This document shows positions 47,870 through 59,285 of a DNA stretch of 64,000 bases, one piece after another. Where the stretch lies: the NCBI GenBank assembly GCA_021234535.1, contig CM037840.1, positions 10,394,643 to 10,458,642 on the forward strand. Reading direction: 5' to 3'. The DNA is from Stichopus chloronotus (Eukaryota; Echinodermata; Holothuroidea; Aspidochirotida; Stichopodidae). The notes under the pieces are model-generated. The model did not search any database and was not told the origin of the DNA. It saw only the letters and a list, made by a program, of their open reading frames with translations. The position numbers and the translations under genes were made by a program. Positions within the stretch are counted from its first letter, which is position 1; each line of letters opens with the position of its first letter.

Positions 47870-50323
47870 ATGGCAGCCTCCATGGTGCAGTACGTTGTTG
47901 TTCGAAGTGACCTTTTACATTCTCTGAAATGGCCGACCGGGGCTGTAATTGCGCAGGTATTGCATTATTTTCTATTGATACCATTAGTAACTTTCGGAAT
48001 GATCACGTCTAAATGGGCGTATTCTACCCGTCTGCCGAATTTGCCGAAACTAATAGTTCTAGGCTTTGCGTTACGTAGGTATGTCGTATCGTGTGACTTC
48101 GCATAACCGGTACTCATGACAACGTTAATGACATCATCTGAACTCGTTTTCCGCTTGGTACTGGTACTTCAGGAACAACCATAATCTCACCTAAGCAGTG
48201 TTGCTACACAGAACACCTACCACCAGCAATAAGTCCAACACCACCACTAGTGAAACAACAATAACAACAGCATGCTTATAGCCTATATGTACTCCAAGTA
48301 AAAAGAGCCTGTCCCCAACCTCATGCAACTCAAAACCAGTCCAGTATACGACCACAAAAAGGCTGCTACAACTGAGAGACACACACTCACTGGATAAATG
48401 CGAGCGATCACAAGTCACCAAGTATTCATTGTTATCCGGGACAGACCAGGTGTACTGTAGGTGGCACCAGGGGAGTCACTAGCCAAGTGGGTTGTAGTTC
48501 ATTGGTGCTGCAACCACCCCCCTCCCTTTCATCGTCGGACATGTGTATTTACTACTTTTGTGACACCAATTCTCCTTGAACACACGAGAAAATGTTGTTC
48601 GAACATACACACTCATGTATTCTCAGGACGAGCAGTTTTAATTGTTCAGACAGATTGTGGGAATAAACTGAAACTAGCCTACTGTAGGTCTTTAAGGCCT
48701 AGGCCATTTTAAATGGCTGGTATGTGCGCAAAAGGGCTGTCGTTACCTTCCTATTATCCATCGCTTATGCGGTAAACAGACATTTGTTCATAAATTGTAT
48801 TTGAAGAGAATTTGCAATATTTGTTTTGTTTCAGTATCTTTAAGTTGGTAACTTATTTCGTGGAATCACTGTCAATCCTGTGGACGAATGTGTGCACAAT
48901 GCTCTCAGAGAGTCATTTGAAACCCTATTAAATGTTTCTCATTTGTAATACAAGGAAAAACCCCTAGATTTCAGGAAAATCTGAAATCTAGTGGTTTTGT
49001 TTTACACAGACAAGGAAAAAATTTTTTCTTACACACACAAGAAAAATTTTTTTACAGATGATGAATTCAGCAGTGGTGGTTGAAGTTTGTTGTGGACATA
49101 GCTTTGTGAGGAACTTTAAAATGTACGTTGTGACTTATCATCTTTTACGTTTATTGAGTTGTTGCTGGGATTGAACATTCATACTTGTTTTTTTTTTTTT
49201 CAATTTTCAGGCTTGCCATGCATGTACAGCTGTTTTACATCTTTATAAGGATGATGCTAATGTGACTGCATACACAGCAGATCTGGACCACATGCACAAA
49301 GTTGTTTTGGAGGTACAGAATCAGCAGTATGGATTAATGATTTTATCTACGTAAAACCAATTTCGAGCTGGTGGTTTTTAGACTTCATTTCTGAACTTCA
49401 TTCATTGACAGAGAAGTTTTTTTAGGTTCAATGTGAATGCTTCAGATAGAGGGAATTCCCATTAGCTAGTCTTCCCTGACTTGCCAGTAGCAGGTCTGGT
49501 GAGGGGGGGGGAAGATTCTCTGCTTAATTGCCCTTGATTAGTTTGTTACCTGTAGTTCTCTGTGACCGTGGTCATTCTCTTGAAAACACAGTGATCAGAT
49601 AAGAGGGCACACATCACAATAGTGCTGGGCTGGTACTGTATGACACTCTTGAATGGGTCTTAACATTAGGGTTATCACAGTATAACCTCTGAATTCACAG
49701 ACCTTGTGGTTGACCATTGATTTATCCATGGATAAAATCTCCTTCAAAATTATTTAAAAGTAGCTAATGGGAGATTTGTCTCACAGTAAAACATTATGAG
49801 AGCTACAGCCTGTTTAACTGATTTCCTAACCTGCTGGGAAAAAGCACTGTAATCTAACAAGTTTCCTTTGAATAGATAAACACTAGTTATGGTCATTATC
49901 ATCCACTAGACTTTAGAATGTCCTCTGGTATGTTTCAGTAATCAACCAGTAAGTGCAATCAACAATGGGAGTTCAGTGTTTGCAAAACAAAGCGTCACAA
50001 GTTGAAGAAAAAAGAAGCCAAAGTTTCAAAGCATGACTTATCCACACAAGTCCCATGTTTTAAGTATGAATTCAGTTTGTTTGATTGATTCATTCATACA
50101 TTCATTTATTCATTCATTCATTCATTCATTCTCTTTTGTGTGCATCTACAGGCCAAAGATGAAAACAGTTTAAGAGCACTTTCAGAGAAGCTACAAGAGG
50201 GACAGTATAGATCACAAGTTGTGGATCGAGCAGCCAGAGAACTATGCCACGTGTCTAGCCGCTAAACCTTACCCTAAAGAAGAAATACAACGATACTTTA
50301 AGAAGTTTAAATTATTCAAATGA
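47870..50323 (+). CDS. PTRHD1: PTRHD1 homologue (peptidyl-tRNA hydrolase domain-containing protein 1), 3 exons
   Basis: PTRHD1 belongs to the Pth2-like fold; the family hydrolyses peptidyl-tRNA, although the activity of PTRHD1 itself is uncertain. Exons: 47870-47956, 49211-49312, 50152-50323, about 120 residues. The start ATGGCAGCCTCC has a purine at -3 and G at +4 and is followed by [20 protein letters not shown], matching human LVQYLVLRKDL...WPAGALVAQ. Exon 2 gives [15 protein letters not shown] and HMHKVVLE. Exon 3 gives [18 protein letters not shown] and, in the +1 frame, [16 protein letters not shown] to [10 protein letters not shown] before TGA, matching the human C-terminus almost residue for residue. 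The two halves of exon 3 are in different frames because of one extra T at 50206. The gene is head-to-head with CENPO, as in human. Confidence 0.93.
48957..48998. repeat. Hairpin with 18-bp arms in PTRHD1 intron 1
   Basis: AAAACCCCTAGATTTCAG and CTGAAATCTAGTGGTTTT pair with a single mismatch across a GAAAAT loop. A second A/T-rich inverted pair (AAAAAATTTTTTCTT / AAGAAAAATTTTTTT) follows at about 49015-49052. Confidence 0.85.
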
Positions 50324-50960
50324 TTCCCCAAAAGAATCAGACCTGAGGTACTGTACGACTGACAGACATGGTCTTTGTCTGGAAAGATGAAGCAAAACAG
50401 AGGCTTCTCCTGCCCTTAACTGGCATTGTCACTGACATCGCATTTTTCCCAAAGTTGGGGCACCGCAGAACTGACCGGTCAGTCGCATAGTTTGCGATAT
50501 TATCCTTGTGGATTTATGGCATGAATCTGCAAATGTAACTTTTCTACTAAATGTGGATTACAAGGTCATCTTTTGCAGCATCAAACTTCTAAGGTTATGT
50601 ACGCTGTTTGTTGGGGCAGGTAAACGATGTTCAAGGAGAAACGAGAGAGGAAAGTCGTGTACGAGTAATCTCAGGGGAGAGAGGCAGTTATCATGTGTTC
50701 CATTCAATCATTGCTGAATGCAACATCATCCGTCTGTTAAAAAAAACATGTTGTGCATACATGTAAATGCACCAAGGAGAAGCAGCCACATCTGGCAGGA
50801 ACACTGGCATCCAGAGAATGGTCAGGGAGGAATCATAAAATACAACGTACAGTCACTGTTCTCAACCACGGATTGTCTAAGTCTTGTCGCTTGATCATTC
50901 TTGGACAAGTTTGTACTAAGTTACACTCTGGACAAGCTGAACAAAGTTTGCATGTGCTTG

Positions 50961-51109
50961 AATCAGCGATTGCTCTGAGGTAGAGATCGACTGTTTTAAT
51001 CAGCGATTGCTCTGAGGTAGACATTGACTGTTTTAATCAGGGATTGCTCTAAGGTAGAGTTTGACTGTTTTTATCAGTGATTGCTCTGAGGTAGAGATCG
51101 ACTGCTTTA
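50961..51109. repeat. 37-bp tandem repeat, 4 copies
   Basis: Four copies of AATCAGCGATTGCTCTGAGG followed by TAGAGATCGACTGTTTT, about 90% alike, then a fragment of a fifth. It lies about 640 bases after the PTRHD1 stop and before an AATAAA at about 51233, so it may be in the 3' UTR. Confidence 0.93.
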
Positions 51110-51553
51110 ATCAGTGTTTGATCACGGTTTCTAGGGTATTGAAATCATAAACGAAGCATGTCCTAAATCTGCCTTTTGTTTTTCAAGAATGCTCAAACCA
51201 TGTCAGACCATCGCATTATCGATAATGGATTCAATAAAAATATTACTTTATTCGTCATGAAGACAAAAATTTCAGAATTTTATTAAAAAATTAAAATTAT
51301 AAGTCTAAACTTAAACATTAAATGGTTCAATAACAGACAAGGGAATGGAGTGGTTTGACCAAGACTTTTTAATTGCTCTGCAAATTGGGTGAATCAAATT
51401 CGTAGCTGGCAGCAAATCCAAATTCCTCTCCTGAAATCTCTGTAGGATCCATATTCCTTCTTTCAACTTCCTTCAACTTCTTTCATAAACAAGTATTCCA
51501 TTATAATGTACCCATTGTGAAGAAATGATAAGCGAATAAACGAATTAATTTAC

Positions 51554-51743
51554 CTTTGGCACCCTTTGGGCGTTTCATCTTCCCTCTTATAGTCACTTTC
51601 GTATGTGTGGTGATGTTATCACAGGTGTACTTCCTCGGAGGGGGGAGGGGGATTTCTCGCTTTTCAGCAACTGGACGTTGGGCTACCAATAAACCGAAAC
51701 AGTTTGGAGGTGGATTTCTTTGACCTTGCCACCAACATTGCAT
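51554..51743 (-). CDS. Candidate first exon of a small unrecognised protein
   Basis: From ATG 51743 the frame reads 63 codons of coding-like sequence (MQCWWQGQRNPPPNCFG, then VTIRGKMKRPKGAK) and ends at a plausible donor AAAG/GTAAAT at 51554. Downstream on the same strand, around 51470-51369, another open stretch includes RRNMDPTEISGEEFGFAASY and ends SPNLQSN before TAA, which looks like a C-terminus. I could not find an acceptor giving matching phase, so the join is unproven. The gene would converge on PTRHD1. No family recognised. Confidence 0.33.
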
Positions 51744-52048
51744 CGTTTGGCTGTTTAACTCAAATTAATGTCACGAAGAAGGTCAATTTGAGTGTAAAAC
51801 TGCCAACTTCAAACAAGGACTTTCAAACAACATTAGGGACACATCGTTGTTGGGATTTTGCGACAAACTGAAGTCCCTGAGGCAAGTAATGTGTGTTTAC
51901 TCTGCCAGGTAATGCTAGTCCTTTAAGCCTAGTGCAAGCAATTTGACCGCTACTGACTGTCTTTACAGCTGGCTGCTAATTAATAGAGTGTAAATTTGCA
52001 TTAAGTGTGTTGACTACCAGTGTGGGATGTTAGCCGATCAACATCCCA

Positions 52049-52216
52049 GAGAGGGCGGTATCACACAGACGCTAATACAAGTCAGGACGCTAAAGTCGTG
52101 TGAAAGTTTGTTCTCTCTTTATTCTAATTCACTTGATCTGTATTTATCTGCGTCCAGAGCTATCTATTTACAATGAATAGATGGCTCTGTCAGCGTCTGT
52201 GATACCGCCCTCTCTC
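52049..52216. mobile_element. MITE-like element, terminal inverted repeats ~23 bp
   Basis: The left end GAGAGGGCGGTATCACACAG (from 52049) and the reverse complement of the right end GAGAGGGCGGTATCACAGAC (to 52216) match apart from a 2-base indel. An inner inverted pair AGAGCTATCTATT / AATAGATGGCTCT lies at about 52157-52188. There is no frame and the length is about 168 bp. Confidence 0.85.
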
Positions 52217-53760
52217 GGATATTTATCAACTATCTCACAGTAAATGAGTATAGCCGCTCTTTAATGACCATAAATCTGCTCAAATAATCCTTTCGCCAGC
52301 GGAATTAACGATGTGCAAGTCTCCCGTTTCTATGTAGCTACTGCGGTCTTCTGTCTTCGCTGTGAACAGACTGTTTTCTAACGACGTTAGTTAGAAAATG
52401 CTTCGCGAGGAGTTCTGTTCTAGAATATGAGAATGCCAAACCGATACGCAATGCTCGCAAAGCGCAAAGAACTACGTCGTAGAGCGGAAAGAAATGCAAA
52501 CAGAAACTAGTGACTGCGGGCACGCTAAGGGCGCTTTGAAAACTGACAATATCAGATACTACAAGAGCAGAAAGTAAAGATAAAGAAGATCTCAAATTAG
52601 TATGAGAAGTTAACAACATGCAACGTTAGTGAGATAAACTGACAACTTTGGAAGATTAGAGTTTGGTCCCAGTAATTTAGTGTATGCTTGAAGATTAAAA
52701 TGATTGACGAAAGTCAGGAATCTGTCATACATGGCCTTAATATGTATTATGTATTGTAGTGAAATTTTTTCACTGAAAAGCTGTAATGAACAGTGATTCA
52801 TGCTTTAATTTAAAATTAATTTTTACAGTGAGCAATGGGTAGATTTCATATTTGTTATGTGTAATGCCAATGCACCGCTTATCGTAGCTTAATTCCTATT
52901 GCTTATGCTGTGTGTATATAGGTGTATACATCTGACATCATCGAGACCACAATGCATCGTTGCATTCTTTTTAATGCAAGTTGATGACGTCGCATCCATT
53001 CACAGCTGAGATTTGTGAGCAAAGAAGCTATTTGATAATAAAATATAAAAAAAAATACATTGAATAGTTTCATAACTTCTCGTGACAAGCGAAGTCACTC
53101 CAGGTGTTTCACGCGGATCGATACGATTCGTCCCACTTATTTGGACTTCAGTGTACACTTTATTATTCCAGTGAATACAAAGCTGCGCTTTTCACCCTTT
53201 TTGAACAATATTGTCGATTTAGCAACACGTACGGTTATGGTTAGCCTACTGATCAATATGTTCTAGTGCAATAAGCATACATGTATGTTACACATGGTAG
53301 CAAATTCTTGCAAATGGGGGGGGGGGGGGGCATCAAAGGCGGAGGCATAAGAGAGAAAATCCCTCCCCTCTCCTATAGGGAAAATATGCAGTCTTTCGGG
53401 CAAATCGCAAGCAATTTTCGGGCCGATAATTTAAATGAAAAAAAATACCAACAATCTGTAAAGTTTTAAGGCAATCCCGGTATTCAGACTATCCATCTTC
53501 GCATCTTCTATATCCCCGTAAAGTTTAGACATTTCATTTTCGGACAAAAGTGACTTTACCCCCTCAATAAAACATCGTGAGCAACAACGTATACAATATA
53601 ATTTTGCACCCTTTCCCTCCCACGCTGATGGCGGAGGGCTTTTGGCGACAAGATTTCATGACGGTAGACAAAGCTAGAGGGAAAAATTTGACTGCGCATG
53701 GATAGAAGCCAACATCTCTCTGTGCAGTTGATTTTCAGCACGTCATGGACAGCAATTTAA

Positions 53761-53877
53761 GGTCCGGTCCAGAGACAGGACGGTGCAGAGGTTGCCATAG
53801 TAATTTTCCTCCTCCTTTGTTACATCTTGGCCATGAGTGTTACTATAGCAACCCTGTAGCCGCCTGTCTATAAAGCG
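53761..53877. mobile_element. MITE-like element with ~42-bp inverted repeats
   Basis: The left arm GGTTGCCATAGTAA at about 53790-53803 faces TTACTATAGCAACC at about 53840-53853. The symmetry continues outward through GACAGG / CCTGTC to GTCCG / CGGAC. Arms are roughly 75-80% alike over about 42 bases with a centre of about 36. It carries no coding capacity. Confidence 0.75.
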
Positions 53878-53936
53878 GACGTTGAAATCAGTCGGCAGCA
53901 GCGATGAAAATCAACAGGGTGGAGGGAAGGCGCCCG

Positions 53937-54068
53937 GTCGTTTCCCCCCCCCCCCCCCCCCTCTTGCTAGTTCGCATCAACCAGTTCGCCCCGGTCGTTT
54001 CGCATCCTTGCAAGTTCGCCCCATGTGAAAGTCGTTTCGTCCCCAAATATCTACCAGTTAGCCCCCTA
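53937..54068. repeat. Irregular GTTCGCCCC / GTCGTTTCG repeat beside a poly-C tract
   Basis: A poly-C run (about 53945-53961) is followed by alternating blocks: CAGTTCGCCCCGGTCGTTTC, CAAGTTCGCCCC, GTCGTTTCGTCCCC, CAGTTAGCCCC. It contains no supported gene although both strands are open. Confidence 0.6.
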
Positions 54069-54089
54069 AAAGTAGCTGACATCTAATAC

Positions 54090-55892
54090 CGTTGTGGTAA
54101 TTTTCAACTACAATTTTCACCGTAGCAAAACGTTTTTACGATAGCAAACACGGGTGCAATGGAGGTAAGTTGTGGAAAAATCGAGAAAATTTGGACTAGA
54201 ATACCGCCACCATTTGTTAAGAAAATGTCAACGTTCAGACGATTTCCTGTTCTATGTCCGTTCTAGCTAGTTGAAGACCAGTTATTTGCTGATTTTAACA
54301 AGTTTGTTTTGAGCAATATTTATGGAACGGACTCAAATACCCTTGTCGACTTACCAATCAAGTAAACTCATGATTAGTTGAAGTTTTCAGGATAGTATGG
54401 GAATATATCATGTGAAATTGCGACACTAAGCTAGCACCATCTCAATCTACGATCCAGCATATATAGGCACGCTTGCAATCACCTATGTTAACAAACCAAT
54501 CAGGCGTCAGGCTTACACGGTATTCACTTTCACGTCCGTTATGAACCATTTGTGGCTGTTCTCAAAGTTCATGAGTTATGTCATTTACAGACATTCAAAA
54601 TAAGGATCTTACTCATATAAAAAGGGAAAACGACAGTCAGACACAAACGCTGCAGAAAAAAGTGCATTTCAGAAAAAAAAATGTCAAAAACTGCAAAAAA
54701 AAACAGATATGCCGAAAAAGATGTCACTCCGTCATCTTTGTCTGCCGTTCTAGTAAAATAAAAAAAAGTCTCTATCATTTGATATGCACATTACCAATTT
54801 ACAGAGTGATGATTTATGAAGGACTTTACCTTTGCACAAACATGATTAGGTTTAGTTTTTCTTTCTTTTTTTTTCAATTTTATAAATGACAAAACATTTT
54901 TAAACAAATGTTAAAAAATAAGCCAGTCTCATTGCGTTAAGTTGTAACTTGAAAACGCACACCAGCGAAAAACAAGTAATCACAGTGATGTACATGCGTA
55001 TATACCTTTGCAGTCATTCATTCTGTACAGAAATACACAACGGATATCAACGGACTTCATTGAACAACATTCCCTCCACCCCTTCCAGCCTTTAGGAAAG
55101 TGCCAAAAGACTGGGGGGGGGGGGGGATACATGCACTCTCGTCCGTCGGATGGGGACATGAAATGGTGGTCCCGGAAGCAGGTTTGGGTGTGTAGGGGAT
55201 TGTTGGTTCACTGACCCATGCTTGTTACCCTTTGAAGGCTGATCAATTAGAGGTATTCGAATTCATCCAGGCATGTTCATCCGATGTTCATCCACGATCA
55301 ACATGGTATAGGATCCTTGATGGGTCTTCAGACTTTCTGATCCTCAAAATTTTAACTTTATATAGAGTACAACAAACAAACCGCCGCTTATTGGGTTCAA
55401 ATAAATGCGTTTCTATTGTCATATTACAACTTCTCAAAATCAACGACGTATGCTTTCGTGATAAATAATTCTCCATGTTGTCAATTTAAGTCATACTAGA
55501 ATTACCATGTACATATTAGGGTCAAAGGGATAATACTTCCAAATGTAAGCGATCGATTCCATTTCAGTTGGTGGACAACCTACGGCCAATGGGGACCCGT
55601 CGAGATCGGTGTCATGTATCCCCCAAATGCCAGGCTTTTGAAAAGAAAGAAAAAATAAAGAAAAAGAGAAAAATGAACCACCCGATAAAGATCTTTCCCG
55701 TACAAAGACCCCCTCTACCCACCTCCATGAGAACTAGAAAAAACTTTTAGACGCTATTTTCTATCTTTTTTCCTCAATCCTAGGTAAAACAGGATTATAG
55801 AGGGTGGGCTTTGCAACCTGTGAGACCATCCACGAAGTTCAAACGTGACAATACGACTCCCTCGATAAAAAAAAAGTTCAGCCACCGCGGCA
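54090..55892. other. Intergenic, no gene recognised
   Basis: AT-rich sequence with a poly-G run near 55113. Short open frames here are low-complexity (Lys/Asn/Phe-rich) and unsupported. Confidence 0.6.
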
Positions 55893-56661
55893 TTAAAGAA
55901 GGGCGTTAGTGCTACCACGCTGGGGCAATGTTTCAAACTGGGTCACTGTTGTCAGTCTGTTAACAGTATTGCTCGGTTCCACGGTCGCGGGGTTGGTCTT
56001 CACCCTGATGAACGGAATTCTGATTCTGTCGTAAACGTATCTGAGGAACACTCTGTAACCGCGGCGGAAATCTCGATTGTACGCTGCGTGGATGCAACTG
56101 TTGATGGAGCTACTACCGTGGGCTAACGCGGCGCCGATCACGTGAACCAACCGGGGCCAGCGGGCGTAGTAGTCTCCTAGGACCGCGACGGCGTGGGGCG
56201 TCCACATCAACACGAAGACTATGAGGATGATGAGCACCGATTTGAGGATCCGTTGGTCCGCCTGCATCTGTTTCTTCGTGACGATGCTCCGGTTGTAGTG
56301 CGTGGTACCTATCGCCCTCTGGACTAGGATCCTGTTAGATTTCCGAGACACTTTCAGGATTTGACAGTAGCTGAAAATACTGACGCAGAGCGGGAAGCCT
56401 AACCCGACGCAGATGAAGAAGAGGGTGTAAGAATACTGGTAGGTGAAGTCATAGGTACACATCTGTAACCGTTCGTCGAAGGAATGTCGCCCCCATCCTA
56501 CCAGGTTGGGCAAATCGAAGAGGAAACAGGCGAACCAGATGCCCGCTACCATGACCGGTACGGTACGGACGTTATAGATCTTCTGGTAGTGTAAACGATG
56601 ACAAATGATGACGTAACGATTCAGGCTGATGGACGCAATACTCCAGAGGGAACACGAACAT
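55893..56661 (-). CDS. Class A (rhodopsin-like) GPCR, melatonin-receptor-like, last exon
   Basis: A seven-helix receptor fragment at the plasma membrane, about 255 residues. A splice acceptor (TGTAATATGCAG) precedes 56661, so TM1, TM2 and the start of TM3 lie in upstream exons that I could not find in the window. Visible: end of TM3 SLWSIASISLNRY with NRY in place of DRY, then VIICHRLHYQKIY, close to the melatonin receptor second loop. TM4 follows (WFACFLFDLP), the second extracellular loop with its disulfide Cys (LQMCTYDF), then TM5, and TM6 with MWTP in place of CWxP. TM7 has NSCIHAAY in place of NPxxY, then helix 8 DFRRGYRVFLR and a Thr/Asn-rich tail. Basic residues line the third loop. 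The frame is intact to the stop. Ligand unknown; family placement is by motif only. Confidence 0.85.
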
Positions 56662-56715
56662 CTGCATATTACACAAAGAAAAATAAGAAATGTTAAAAGT
56701 GTTTTGTTTCTGTGT

Positions 56716-56750
56716 CTGGGTGTGTGTGTGTGCGTGTGTGTATGTGTGAC
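56716..56750. repeat. (GT)n-rich microsatellite
   Basis: TGTGTGTGTGCGTGTGTGTA just 5' of the GPCR exon acceptor (within the intron on the minus strand). Confidence 0.9.
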
Positions 56751-58930
56751 TACAGACTCTGACAATTAAATGCGTTCACTATGAGCACGGAGTATGTGCA
56801 TTCTTAAAGGGAGTAACCACTCGTCAATACTCTATTAAAAAAGTCATCAAAATCTTACGATTCACTTCTAATATCTTTTAGAAATAATTTTCATGACTTT
56901 GTTGAATATCGGCACTGCATTAGGAGCCTGTTGTGCTACAAAATTAAGAAATTCAACTCCAAAAATGTTACATAAGGGAAAAGAGCAATTCATGAATCAG
57001 CATGGAGGGGGGCGGGGATATTAATTTAGTTAGGGGTGACCGCATTTTGCAGTCTACTGTATTCGTCTTGTATTCGTGACCATTTCTCAATCAGCCCATG
57101 CATAGGCCCTGTTTATTTTAATCTTTCAACAGATGAAAGTAGCCACACCGCTGTAAATTTGCGTACGCAGTCTATAAATTCTGATAAAATACGAGGTTTC
57201 CAAATCCACGGAGTCCTCATTTCTGCAATTTTTCTGTCGGTTACATTCAGTTCGTGTATGAACTTTCCTTTCATCCACCTCCTTTTTCCTTGCATCTTTT
57301 TTCTGGTATGTAATGAACAGACGACCAATTTTGAACAGCAGGCGGAGTGATTGGGGGCAGCCCCTAACAGTAGTGTTTTTTTTTTTTTTTTTTTCGGGCA
57401 CGCCACAAGAGTGAAAGGGCGCCTTCAAGAACATTCTGTAGTGGAAATAACTAAACAAAAATTTTCTGGTACGCCTCGGCTCTATTCCCTTCCCCTCCCC
57501 CTTCCCACCGCCTTGGCTCCTCTCCATGGCGAATGCACCCACGCAGCCACTGGCGTCAAAAGAGAAGTAAGCAAATGAAAGCTAAAAAAGGAAATAAAAA
57601 TGCCGCTAAAAACACCCATTTATCGAACACAGTATCGTACCAGTAGAAACTGTGGATGACCAATTATCATTTACCGCAGTAGCAACTGAGGAAGAACGGA
57701 TCATTCTGCCGCGTGTGTGAGATGACTTAGCCGTAGAAAACTGTTGATGGTGAGATGGATAATGCAGCCCTCATTTTTCTTTATACAACTGAAAAGACTA
57801 TGTAGAATACACAGACCATCCGCCAAAGGATAAGTGTAATTGGATCATTATTGATTTGTCAGTATCAGAGATCAAGTTGCAGAGACCATCCTTATCTTGA
57901 ATTAGACCTTTCGACTCTTTAAAATAGGGAAAGTCATTACACAAATGAAATTCACAACTTGACAAAGAAATTGACAAACAAATTGCTCATGCATTTAATG
58001 CGGTGTTTCTTACATCCATAGCCAACAAGTACCTTAATTAAGTCAAGATAAAAGCGTTTGGCTATGCCGTACCTCTTGAAGTCACCATAGTCCAATGACT
58101 AGAAGTTCATGATTTATTTAATATTTCTCGAAAGTATCAGGGCAGTTTGAAATTAATGCTCTTAATGTTGCCCAGGCAACGAATCGACAAAGGCTTTTAA
58201 AAGCCCGAGTGATGTAAAGAAGGTGATATAATATTAAATACATTTTAACTTAAGAATCGAAAAAAAAATATACATTTCCAACTAAATGGAAACGAGCTCA
58301 CTTAAGTCATCTCGATATTTCTATGCTAGACTTCAGCACCTGTCGTTCTATTTCTTTATTCACCGTCGGTTCCACTTGAAGTCATTGGAAAAAAAAACGT
58401 ACATTTATAACTATGTGAGTTTCTGAATAAGCACAACATAAAAAAAGGAAAATCGTAATCAGAGTTTAGGTGCAAGGATGCCCTTTTGAAGTCAACCGGA
58501 CGACTAGACATTAGCTATAGAGGTTTAGCAGTGACGTCACGCTCCCCATGGAAACACCTTATTGGTTTGGAAAGCAAAACAACGTGCCTATTTATATAGT
58601 AGCACGCGCCGCGCCCTACTATACCGTACCTTGCGTACCAACGAGTCTGTTTCTTTCTTCATTTGCAGGATATCGGTGGAACGCTAGCTCAGGGGGGCAT
58701 CTTGCCTCTCCGATTAGTGTAGCCTACGGCTACTTAGTTAAGGGCCATTTGCCTTCCTTCTATGACCGGTTACACAATGAAAAATATGAAAATATCGTAA
58801 TACCCACCACGAAGTGTCACTGTCACAGTGTAACCTGGAACTAGTTACACGAAAAATTCATTCCCTCCGCGTAACAACAGTCGCTGATTATGACGTCACG
58901 CGCAAACCCTGTATCGATGACTGTAAACTA
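56751..58930. other. Non-coding, upstream of the GPCR exon
   Basis: Contains a T run of about 22 at 57373-57394, CRE palindromes TGACGTCA at 58532 and 58891, and a perfect RFX-type X-box at 58167. No GPCR 5' exon was recognised. Confidence 0.55.
58167..58180. promoter_or_regulatory. Perfect RFX X-box-like palindrome
   Basis: GTTGCCCAGGCAAC matches the X-box consensus GTNRCC-(N0-3)-RGYAAC bound by RFX factors. No gene start is known near it, so a regulatory role is unproven. Confidence 0.35.
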
Positions 58931-58936
58931 ACAGGC

Positions 58937-59285
58937 TCTTTTCTTCCAGATCTACGCGAGACATTTGATTCAGTAAACCATGATATTTTATTTACAGAAC
59001 TGACTATTGTACAAGGTTTTCACTTCATACAATCATGTTTTGGTTGAAAATCTTATTTACCTGACAGAAAACAAACTGTGTCCATAAATGGCTCCACTTC
59101 ATGTGCTGAGAATATTTGCTGCGGTGTGCCCCAATCTCCTATCCTTTCATCTTTGCTTTTATTCACGAATGATTTTTATTTTTGTGCTACTGAAAATTAT
59201 TGCAAAGGTGACATGAATACGCAGATGAAAATTTATTGCAACTTTCTTGCAATGATTTTTAACGAACTACAATGCAAAATTAAAT
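58937..59285 (+). pseudogene. Decayed non-LTR retrotransposon reverse transcriptase fragment
   Basis: One frame reads DLRETFDSVNHDILFTELTI, then across an in-frame TGA at about 59044 KSYLPDRKQTVSINGSTSCA and ENICCGVPQSPIL, then LLFTNDFYF. These correspond to the palm-domain order of LINE reverse transcriptases of the CR1/Jockey group (AFDSVNHDIL, WF-SYL-RKQ, GVPQGSILGP, INDF). The stop, the changed GVPQGS block and loss of the catalytic DD box show that it is dead. It probably continues to the left (58550-58850) as unrecognisable sequence. Confidence 0.8.

Noticed and set aside
53888..54086. Small proteins open on both strands at a poly-C tract
   Set aside because: The frames run through a homopolymer and a simple GTTCGCCCC repeat, with no start context or homology.
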